Shown here piece after piece: positions 1 to 5,163 of a stretch of DNA of 5,163 nucleotides. The stretch's first letter is position 1, and each line of letters begins with the position of its first letter. Below the pieces are notes generated by a model, which worked only from the letters and a program-made list of their open reading frames with translations, did no database searches and had not been told where the DNA came from. The translations under genes were made by a program, and so were the position numbers. This DNA comes from Methylococcaceae bacterium (GTDB lineage Bacteria > Pseudomonadota > Gammaproteobacteria > Methylococcales > Methylomonadaceae): NCBI GenBank assembly GCA_003155565.1, contig PMDM01000234.1:1-5163 (forward strand). Direction: 5' to 3'.

Positions 1-321
1 CTGTATATGGGCAAATATCATATAGGTTATTCCATTTCGAGTGCATTCGGATTATTTGTTACCCATGGCTCACTGTTCGGCTTGGCGTTAAGCGGCTTCC
101 TGTGGAAAAATAACCAGCGCATGGCCAGCTATCATTTCATCATGGCAATCTTGACCTTATTTATTCCGCAATGGATTTTTGGTGTGACTACTGGGGAAGC
201 AGCCGCCATGTACTGTTTTTTCTCCATCCCGATTACCGGCAGTTTTATGCCGTATTTTAAGAATTATTTTATTGCCCAGGATTTTGCTGACCGGAATGAT
301 CCGCTACTGGCTACAAAATAA
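1..321 (+). CDS. Small integral membrane protein of unknown function, 5' end possibly cut
   Basis: I do not recognise this protein. The frame is open from the first base (Leu-Tyr before the first Met at 7-9), so it may begin outside the window. If the ATG at 7 is the start, it is 104 residues long; the six bases before it cannot show whether a ribosome site exists. Counting from that Met, hydrophobic stretches lie at about residues 6-33, 39-60 and 65-84, separated by short polar turns such as WKNNQR. This predicts at least three membrane helices. The tail (about 85-104) is polar and charged, ending DPLLATK. Aromatic residues and Gly are frequent in the helices and no catalytic motif is visible. 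It lies tail to tail with the SDR gene, and its last 18 bases overlap that gene. It could be a complete small membrane protein or the C-terminal part of a larger transporter-like protein. That it is a real gene is supported by the hydrophobic periodicity and the natural stop, but the identity is unknown. Confidence 0.6.
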   Translation: MYMGKYHIGYSISSAFGLFVTHGSLFGLALSGFLWKNNQRMASYHFIMAILTLFIPQWIFGVTTGEAAAMYCFFSIPITGSFMPYFKNYFIAQDFADRNDPLLATK

Positions 322-1194
322 ACTACGCAGTGAATCACAATGCTGAATTGCTGGCTGGATTAACTCCAAATAGCCCTCTTTGTAGCTAGGATAAAGAAAG
401 GAGTAACCGAGTTCTTTAAGCTTGTCATTACGGCAACGTTTGTTCATGTCGGAATCATCTTCTGTGATTTTAGCGATGGGCGGATTGCAATGCAGCTTTT
501 CCGTCATCCAGGTCATGACTTCCCATAAGGACGCAGGATCGTCATCACTGGCTAGGTAGCACTGTTCAAGGCTAACTCCCGCGATGCGTCGTTCAAGTAG
601 AAATGCCAGTACGGCCACGCAATCGCGCTGATGGATTCTATTGGTGTAATAAGGCGGATTGTGCTGAATTGACGGTGATTGCCGTGCCATTCTCAGCAGA
701 TATTCGCGTCCTGGCCCATAGATCCCTGAATAGCGTACAACAACATTGGCTGGATTGTGTGCCATTAATTTACGTTCAGCATTTACGATTTTTAGGCTAG
801 TGCTTTTATCAGGTAACGTAGCTGAATCCTCATCAACCCATTCTCCCTCAGATTGCCCATAAACACTCGTCGAAGACACAAAAATCCATGGTGCTTGTGA
901 ACTGGCTTGTGCAAATCGGTTGAGTAAGTTATTGATGCCTGTCTCGTAGATGTCATGGTAGCTGTTTTCGTTACGACTATCGGCGGACACGATAAAAAAA
1001 ATGTACTCGAAATCCGTACCTAATGCCTCCAGACCGGTGGGTGAAGTAATATCTGCACTCACAAACTTAAACTTTTCCTGGCTTACAGGTGGCGGGTTAC
1101 GCTTTAGCCCGGTCACATCATGCCCTGCCTCCGCCAATGTGTTGGCTAACTCGTAACCTATTGCGCCGCAGCCGACGATGAGAACTTTAGCCAT
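304..1194 (-). CDS. YeeZ-like atypical SDR / NAD-dependent epimerase-dehydratase family protein
   Basis: This 296-residue protein has an N-terminal Rossmann fold. The beta strand MAKVLIVG runs into the dinucleotide-binding glycine motif GCGAIG (residues 8-13). An acidic ADI follows at 47-49, then the strand IFVSSTSVYG (104-113) and YSGIYGPG (155-162), all typical of extended or atypical SDR sugar-nucleotide epimerase relatives. NRIHQRDCV (185-193) and the C-terminal NKRCRNDKLKELGY (251-264) resemble the substrate-side blocks of the YeeZ group. The usual catalytic YxxxK is not seen: the expected place (about 132-140, before AERKL) has no Tyr. That is normal for this atypical subgroup and makes the enzymatic activity uncertain. 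The protein is likely cytoplasmic; its substrate is unknown. The start ATG at 1192-1194 lies three bases after the stop of the DUF523-DUF1722 gene, with a GAG about nine bases upstream inside that gene, suggesting translational coupling. Length is slightly above the roughly 270-300 residues common in the family. The 3' end overlaps the convergent membrane-protein gene. Confidence 0.88.
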   Translation of the reverse strand: MAKVLIVGCGAIGYELANTLAEAGHDVTGLKRNPPPVSQEKFKFVSADITSPTGLEALGTDFEYIFFIVSADSRNENSYHDIYETGINNLLNRFAQASSQAPWIFVSSTSVYGQSEGEWVDEDSATLPDKSTSLKIVNAERKLMAHNPANVVVRYSGIYGPGREYLLRMARQSPSIQHNPPYYTNRIHQRDCVAVLAFLLERRIAGVSLEQCYLASDDDPASLWEVMTWMTEKLHCNPPIAKITEDDSDMNKRCRNDKLKELGYSFLYPSYKEGYLELIQPAIQHCDSLRSLFCSQ

Positions 1195-1197
1195 GAT

Positions 1198-2133
1198 TTA
1201 TAACTCGTTGATAAGATTTAATTCTTGTGGATAAGGGGACATATAGTAGGAATCTTGTATGTACGGATTAGGATTCTTCCTGAAATGGTGTTTTAACAGG
1301 GTTAACGGCACGATAAGAGGCACTTCACCTTGCCTGTAGCGTTCGATGGCTTCGCAGAGTTCGGCCTTGTCATCAGCATTCAACTCTTTTTTTAAATAAC
1401 CTTGAATATGCTGTAGCACATTGACGTGATTTTTGCGGCTTGCCACTTTTTTTAACGTCTTCATCAACTGGGCAATATAGCTGCTTGCGACTTCATTCAC
1501 ATTCACTTTCGTGACAGATGCCAATAATTGGCCTAAATCGATGTAACTTTCGTGGCTCATGATAATCAATTTGTGCCGTGCATGAAAACAGGTCAAGCCG
1601 CTTGGAGTCAATCCTTCCGCCATAAGCTGCTTCCATCGGTGCAGCACATAAACGCGTTGGATAAAGTTTTCACGCAACCTAGGATCGCCCAGCCGCCCCT
1701 CTTCCTCAACTGGCAATAGTGGGTTATTACGCATCATTTCTTCGGCATAAATACCTGTACCCATTTTTTGGGGTCGGTTGTTTAAGTAGACCTTAACCCG
1801 TTCCATGCCGCAACTCGGCGAACCTTTTTTCAGTATATAACCACATAAATCAGCGTATGCGGGTTTTTGCTGGTTGGCATAGTCTCGCAGCTGGCCTGTG
1901 ACATCAATATCAGGATTTTTTACGCCGACACAGTGTATTTCCTTATCAATTTTGACCAGTTGAATCGTCGGACGCGGCGTACCCATACCTATAGCAACTT
2001 CCGGGCAAAAAGTTTGAAAATCAAAATATTGCGCCAATGTTCCGGCAATATACGAATCACGTTTATGACCGCCATCGTAACGTACTGGCTGACCAAGTAG
2101 ACAACTGCTGATACCAACTGGAATTTTTTTCAT
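1198..2133 (-). CDS. DUF523 (TudS-like) and DUF1722 (YbgA-like) fusion protein
   Basis: The protein has 311 residues and two domains. Residues about 5-150 are DUF523: ISSCLLGQPVRYDGG at 8-22, FCPEVAIGMGTPRP at 42-55 and KKGSPSCGM at 102-110. Cys11, Cys43 and Cys108 are the three cysteines expected to hold a [4Fe-4S] cluster in the characterised DUF523 enzyme TudS, a 2-thiouracil desulfidase. Glu45 after Cys43 matches an active-site acid as I recall that family. Residues about 190-305 are DUF1722, the domain of E. coli YbgA, here starting near HARHKLIIMSH and ending near NPNPYIQDSYYMSPYP. The domain order is the familiar fusion arrangement. Loss of sulfur from a thiolated base or nucleotide is therefore plausible, but the natural substrate and the role of DUF1722 are not shown here. 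ATG at 2131-2133 is the first possible start, because a TAG stop lies two codons upstream (2137-2139). The ribosome site is weak, with only AGAAG abutting the ATG. It is first in a unit with the SDR. No photolyase gene, a frequent ybgA neighbour, is present in the window. Confidence 0.92.
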   Translation of the reverse strand: MKKIPVGISSCLLGQPVRYDGGHKRDSYIAGTLAQYFDFQTFCPEVAIGMGTPRPTIQLVKIDKEIHCVGVKNPDIDVTGQLRDYANQQKPAYADLCGYILKKGSPSCGMERVKVYLNNRPQKMGTGIYAEEMMRNNPLLPVEEEGRLGDPRLRENFIQRVYVLHRWKQLMAEGLTPSGLTCFHARHKLIIMSHESYIDLGQLLASVTKVNVNEVASSYIAQLMKTLKKVASRKNHVNVLQHIQGYLKKELNADDKAELCEAIERYRQGEVPLIVPLTLLKHHFRKNPNPYIQDSYYMSPYPQELNLINEL

Positions 2134-2161
2134 CTTCTAGTAAAGTTATGTGTTGCTTTAA

Positions 2162-2189
2162 AATCTACCACCGAAATCCTAAATAACAA
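2162..2189 (-). promoter_or_regulatory. Candidate sigma-70 promoter for the DUF523-DUF1722/SDR unit
   Basis: Reading the minus strand, TTGTTA (plus-strand 2184-2189) is followed after 16 bases by TAGATT (2162-2167). Each box matches the sigma-70 consensus at four of six positions. Transcription would begin near 2155, leaving a leader of about 20 bases before the ATG at 2131-2133. Position and spacing are reasonable, but the region is AT-rich, so chance matches are likely. Confidence 0.3.
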
Positions 2190-2359
2190 GAGTTAGCAGG
2201 TTTTTGCCCTTAAAATAGATAACTATTGACCTTATTGGTATTTATGGCAAATTGGTGTTTTACCGAACATATTTAAGCCATAATGCATTCACAATAGTGC
2301 TTAGCCGATACTGGAATAAGAGACTAAGGTAACTATTTGATTCGTCCTGGAAATTAACC

Positions 2360-2390
2360 TGAAAACCCGTCAAGAGATTTCTGGTTTTCA
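2360..2390. repeat. 8-bp perfect inverted repeat upstream of the DUF1499 gene
   Basis: TGAAAACC at 2360-2367 is the exact reverse complement of GGTTTTCA at 2383-2390, separated by 15 bases. The right arm runs into a second small dyad, TTTCA-AC-TGAAA, at 2386-2397. The element ends 16 bases before the GTG at 2407 and 31 before the ATG at 2422. It could be an operator or an mRNA stem-loop in the 5' leader of the DUF1499 gene. No T run follows, so it is not a typical terminator. Function is inferred from position only. Confidence 0.4.
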
Positions 2391-2406
2391 ACTGAAACAA
2401 TCAGCC

Positions 2407-2856
2407 GTGAAACGCCTACCTATGAAATTTAGACTTATTTTTTATATTATTATGACGATTAGTATGACAACTCAAGCCGACGCACCCACAAAAAAGCAGT
2501 TGCCGCCGTGTCTCGATACGCCAAATTGTGTATCCAGCCAGGCAACCGACAAGGGACATTACATTGCTCCGTTTAAGATTTTCGGAGATCCAAAATTTGC
2601 GTGGGCAGAGCTTAGAAAAGCCATTATGGCGCATGACCGGATGTTCATTACCCATGAAACAGACAATACGCTCCATGCTGAGGCTACCAGTCTGGTGTTG
2701 CATTTTGTCGATGACATAGATGCCATCCTTGATACAGAGGCGGGATTGATCCACGTACGATCCGCATCACGGCGGGGACACAGCGATTTTGGCGTTAACC
2801 GCAAACGCATAGAAAAATTCAGGGCACAACTGAGAAAGTTACATGTACTTGAATAG
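2407..2856 (+). CDS. Exported DUF1499 family protein
   Basis: From the GTG at 2407 the product is 149 residues; from the ATG at 2422 it is 144. Neither start has a recognisable Shine-Dalgarno sequence. The ATG gives the more typical signal peptide, MKFRLIFYIIMTISM, with likely signal-peptidase I cleavage after QADA (residue 26 in GTG numbering), so the protein should be periplasmic. The mature part carries the DUF1499 signature: LPPCLDTPNCVSSQA (32-46) with Cys35 and Cys41, which could pair as a disulfide, then HYIAPF (51-56), LHAEATS (89-95), FVDDIDAILD (100-109) and HVRSASRRGHSDFGVNRKR (116-134). The domain is complete. No biochemical function is established to my knowledge, and no catalytic set is obvious. 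The gene stands alone, divergent from the DUF523-DUF1722 gene and convergent with fusA. The family call is firm, the exact start is not, and the role is unknown. Confidence 0.9.
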   Translation: MKRLPMKFRLIFYIIMTISMTTQADAPTKKQLPPCLDTPNCVSSQATDKGHYIAPFKIFGDPKFAWAELRKAIMAHDRMFITHETDNTLHAEATSLVLHFVDDIDAILDTEAGLIHVRSASRRGHSDFGVNRKRIEKFRAQLRKLHVLE

Positions 2857-3072
2857 CGGTTTGGGTTGTGATAACTGATAGTAGCCTGCGCCCGCCAAAC
2901 AGTCAGCTTACGCGGATACCTTTACAGAGAAATGGCACATTGTGAATGTGTCGGCAAAGGTTTGGATTGGCTCCAGAAAGCTGCCGAACAAAGCCAAATG
3001 AATACTTTAAGCCTTGCTCGGAGTTATCTACCCCTATTGGAGAAGCCGTTCCGAACGACAAGTAAAAGCTAA
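2857..3072 (+). other. Gap segment with overlapping open frames; possible decayed gene or dispersed-repeat fragment
   Basis: No recognised gene lies here. One plus-strand frame is open for 65 codons (2875-3069, stop TAA 3070-3072). It contains an ATG at 2932 preceded by AGAGA, which would encode 46 residues. A second plus-strand frame is open from 2853 to 3062 except for a single TGA at 2943-2945, and after that stop reads MCRQRFGLAPESC and onward to a TAA at 3063-3065. The segment appears richer in GC than the gap at 2134-2406. Openness in more than one frame argues against a normal single gene and fits a non-coding repeat or a gene remnant. I see no terminal inverted repeats or target-site duplication. 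A 6-bp dyad, GTTTGG at 2859-2864 and CCAAAC at 2895-2900, lies just after the DUF1499 stop. Confidence 0.3.
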
Positions 3073-3107
3073 AATAGTTAGCATATGCGACACATCCCTG
3101 TGTCGTA
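3061..3107 (-). terminator. Candidate transcription terminator of fusA (two tandem hairpins)
   Basis: The first structure, met 24 bases after the fusA stop, is an inverted repeat CGACACA (3088-3094) with TGTGTCG (3099-3105) around a 4-base loop. It extends by a G-T and a T-A pair to 3086-3107. The second is GCTAA (3068-3072) with TTAGC (3078-3082) around a 5-base loop. On the minus strand the second hairpin is followed by TTTTACTT. The stems are short and the T run is imperfect, so this is a moderate candidate. The first hairpin could act in either direction between the two convergent genes. Confidence 0.4.
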
Positions 3108-3130
3108 AAACTTTAATCTTCCGCAAAAAA

Positions 3131-5163
3131 CTACTTGTTTTTATTACGCTCGTTAACTTCTTTAATGACTTCATCGGCCACATTTTTCGGACATGGCATG
3201 TAGTGTGAAAACTCCATGGAGAATTGTCCACGGCCTGATGTCATGGTACGCAAATCACCGATATAACCGAACATTTCGCTCAACGGTACATCAGATTTTA
3301 CGCGTACACCGGTGATACCTGGATCTTGCGATTTAATCATGCCACGACGGCGGTTAAGATCGCCGATGACATCGCCGACATGTGCATCCGGTGTAAAGGT
3401 GTCCACTTTCATGATCGGTTCGATCAATTGAGGGCCAGCTTTTGGAATGGTTTGACGGAATGCGGCTTTCGCAGCAATTTCGAACGCTAACGCAGATGAG
3501 TCAACCGCGTGGAAAGCACCATCCAGCAAGGTAACTTTAAAATCTAAACAAGGGAAACCTGCCAACACACCTTTGTCCAGCATGTTTTTGAAGCCTTTCT
3601 CAACGGCTGGCCAGTATTCGCGTGGCACGTTACCACCCGTAACGGCTGATACGAACACAAAACCACTGCCTGGTTCACCTGGCTCAATGACGTAGTTGAT
3701 TTTAGCGTATTGACCAGAACCACCGGATTGCTTTTTATGGGTGTATTCATCTTCAACAAGTTTGGTGATGGTTTCGCGGTAAGCCACTTGCGGTTTACCA
3801 ACGATAACATCCACACCGTGGGTACGCCGTAAGATGTCAACTTTAATGTCAAGATGCAACTCGCCCATGCCTTTTAGGATGGTTTCACCGCTGTCTTCAT
3901 CGGTTTCAACGTGGAAAGAAGGATCTTCCTGGATCATTTTACCCAGTGCGATACCCATTTTCTCGGACGCTGCCTTATCTTTGGGGCTAATTGCCAGCGA
4001 AATAACGGGATCAGGGAATACCATCGGTTCTAAAGTGGCAGGGAATCTCGGATCGCATAACGTGTGACCGGTTTGAATATTCTTCATGCCTAGTACGGCA
4101 ACAATATCGCCAGCTTGTGCAGAATCCAGTTCATTACGGTCATCGGCGTGCATTTCAACGATACGGCCAATACGTTCCGTTTTGCCAGTGAAGGTATTGA
4201 GTACGTTGGTGCCTTTTTCCAGCTTTCCACAATAGATGCGTAGGAAGGTTAACGCACCATAGCGGTCATCCATAATTTTGAAAGCCAAGGCGCGTAGCGG
4301 TTTGTTGGCATCAACAATTGCATATTCACCGGTAGGCTTGCCTTCGAGATCCACTTCAGGTTGAGGTTTGACTTCAGTTGGGCAAGGCAGGTAATCGATA
4401 ACACCATCCAAAACCAACTGTACACCTTTGTTTTTGAAAGATGAACCGCAGAAGGTCGGGAAGAAATCGAGATTGATAGTGCCCTTACGAATACAGCGTT
4501 TAATGGTTTCAATATCAGGTTCTACGCCGTCCAGATATTGTTCCATAACATCGTCAAATTGATCGGAAACCTGGTCAATCATCTTTTCGCGCCATTTTTC
4601 AACGTCCGCCACCATATCGGCAGGCACATCTTCTATATGGTAATTCATCGGGTCGCCAGAATCGTCCCATATCCAGGCTTTACGGGTAAGCACATCCACA
4701 ACCCCTGAAAACTTATCTTCGGTGCCAATAGGCAATGTCATGACGACAGGCACTGCACCCAGCACTTGTTCAACCTGTTTAACGACGCGGTAAAAATCAG
4801 CACCTATACGATCCAGTTTGTTGACATAGATAACGCGGGCAACTTCAGAGTCATTCGCATAACGCCAGTTAGTTTCTGATTGCGGCTCAACACCGCCAGA
4901 ACCACAGAAAACACCGATGCCACCGTCGAGAACCTTCAACGAACGGTAAACTTCGATAGTAAAATCAACGTGACCGGGCGTGTCGATGATATTAAAACGG
5001 TAATCCTTCCAAAAACAGGTGGTCGCTGCGGATTGGATGGTAATACCGCGCTCACGTTCTTGATCCATAAAGTCAGTGGTGGTTGCACCATCATGCACTT
5101 CACCAATTTTGTGGATTTTGCCGGTGAGCTTTAAAATCCGCTCGGTGGTCGTGGTTTTGCCGG
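3131..5163 (-). CDS. fusA: Elongation factor G, second-paralogue type (fusA2/fusB-like), 5' end missing
   Basis: This is the ribosomal translocase GTPase, with 676 codons visible. The window edge cuts the P-loop: the frame opens with [10 protein letters not shown], so about 18-22 N-terminal residues lie beyond 5163 and the full protein should be near 695-700. The GTG at 5096-5098 is not the start; it encodes Val of IGEVHDG. Visible motifs are switch I RERGITI (about 5032-5050), G3 DTPGH (about 4970-4984) and G4 NKLD (4811-4822), then the G-prime insert, domain II (from about PLRALAFKI) and domain III with GMGELHLDI. Domain IV has [12 protein letters not shown] and the tip loop [13 protein letters not shown], whose His (codon 3509-3511) corresponds to the conserved translocation histidine. 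Domain V has [25 protein letters not shown]. Wording such as [18 protein letters not shown] and [12 protein letters not shown] matches, from memory, the EF-G2 group of gammaproteobacteria better than E. coli FusA. No tuf gene follows, as it would in the str operon. The ending is a TAG at 3131-3133. All key GTPase residues in view are intact. Confidence 0.96.
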   Translation of the reverse strand, partial: GKTTTTERILKLTGKIHKIGEVHDGATTTDFMDQERERGITIQSAATTCFWKDYRFNIIDTPGHVDFTIEVYRSLKVLDGGIGVFCGSGGVEPQSETNWRYANDSEVARVIYVNKLDRIGADFYRVVKQVEQVLGAVPVVMTLPIGTEDKFSGVVDVLTRKAWIWDDSGDPMNYHIEDVPADMVADVEKWREKMIDQVSDQFDDVMEQYLDGVEPDIETIKRCIRKGTINLDFFPTFCGSSFKNKGVQLVLDGVIDYLPCPTEVKPQPEVDLEGKPTGEYAIVDANKPLRALAFKIMDDRYGALTFLRIYCGKLEKGTNVLNTFTGKTERIGRIVEMHADDRNELDSAQAGDIVAVLGMKNIQTGHTLCDPRFPATLEPMVFPDPVISLAISPKDKAASEKMGIALGKMIQEDPSFHVETDEDSGETILKGMGELHLDIKVDILRRTHGVDVIVGKPQVAYRETITKLVEDEYTHKKQSGGSGQYAKINYVIEPGEPGSGFVFVSAVTGGNVPREYWPAVEKGFKNMLDKGVLAGFPCLDFKVTLLDGAFHAVDSSALAFEIAAKAAFRQTIPKAGPQLIEPIMKVDTFTPDAHVGDVIGDLNRRRGMIKSQDPGITGVRVKSDVPLSEMFGYIGDLRTMTSGRGQFSMEFSHYMPCPKNVADEVIKEVNERNKNK

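Noticed and set aside
603..800. Plus-strand 65-codon open frame inside the SDR gene
   Set aside because: It lies fully within a well-supported gene on the other strand and shows no family-like motif or ribosome site.
2226..2284. Sigma-70 promoter for the DUF1499 gene (TTGACC at 2226-2231; CATAAT at 2279-2284)
   Set aside because: The good -35-like box has no matching -10 at 16-18 bases (only AAATTG), and the good -10-like box has no -35 at a workable distance. They do not form one promoter.
2416..2810. Minus-strand open frames of 112 and 83 codons across the DUF1499 gene
   Set aside because: They are antisense to a clear DUF1499 domain, and their translations look like random shadow sequence.
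2859..2900. Terminator after the DUF1499 gene from GTTTGG/CCAAAC
   Set aside because: The stem has only six pairs around a 30-base loop and no T run follows, so it does not look like an intrinsic terminator.
3014..3231. Short frames of about 65 codons on both strands at the 3' end of fusA
   Set aside because: Both overlap the conserved EF-G C-terminus in other frames and have no recognisable features.
5096..5098. GTG as the start of the EF-G gene
   Set aside because: The frame continues upstream through conserved EF-G sequence ([10 protein letters not shown] to HKIGE) to the window edge, so this GTG is an internal Val codon.
1..5163. CRISPR array, tRNA, insertion sequence, toxin-antitoxin pair or phage module
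   Set aside because: No regularly spaced repeats, cloverleaf-like sequence, transposase motif or paired small genes were found on either strand.

Overview
The window looks like ordinary chromosome of a Gram-negative bacterium, most likely a gammaproteobacterium. The evidence is an EF-G of the second, non-str-operon type (fusA2/fusB-like), a DUF523-DUF1722 fusion protein, a YeeZ-like atypical short-chain dehydrogenase and a secreted DUF1499 protein. Base composition is moderate, with AT-rich gaps between genes. A methanotroph-like lineage is possible, but that is only an impression. No tRNA, rRNA, CRISPR array, insertion sequence or phage gene is visible.

Layout, left to right. (1) Positions 1-321, plus strand: the 3' part, or possibly nearly all, of a small unrecognised membrane protein. 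(2) Positions 304-2133, minus strand: a tight two-gene unit. The first gene encodes a DUF523 (TudS-type, Fe-S desulfidase-like) domain fused to DUF1722. Three bases after its stop, the second gene encodes a Rossmann-fold SDR. The SDR gene overlaps the end of gene 1 by 18 bp, tail to tail. (3) Positions 2134-2406: a divergent intergenic region with one plausible minus-strand promoter and an 8-bp inverted repeat just before the next gene. (4) Positions 2407-2856, plus strand: an exported DUF1499 protein. (5) Positions 2857-3130: a gap between convergent genes. It holds a stretch that is open in overlapping frames and may be a decayed gene or dispersed repeat, followed by two small hairpins that may end transcription from the right. 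(6) Positions 3131-5163, minus strand: elongation factor G lacking only about its first 20 codons, which lie beyond the right edge.

Functionally the genes do not form one obvious pathway. The only convincing operon is DUF523-DUF1722 plus SDR. EF-G stands alone at its 3' end, with no tuf gene following, which fits a second paralogue rather than the main str-operon copy. I did not find a clear new system. The most open questions are the role of the DUF523-DUF1722/SDR pair and the nature of the 2857-3072 segment.
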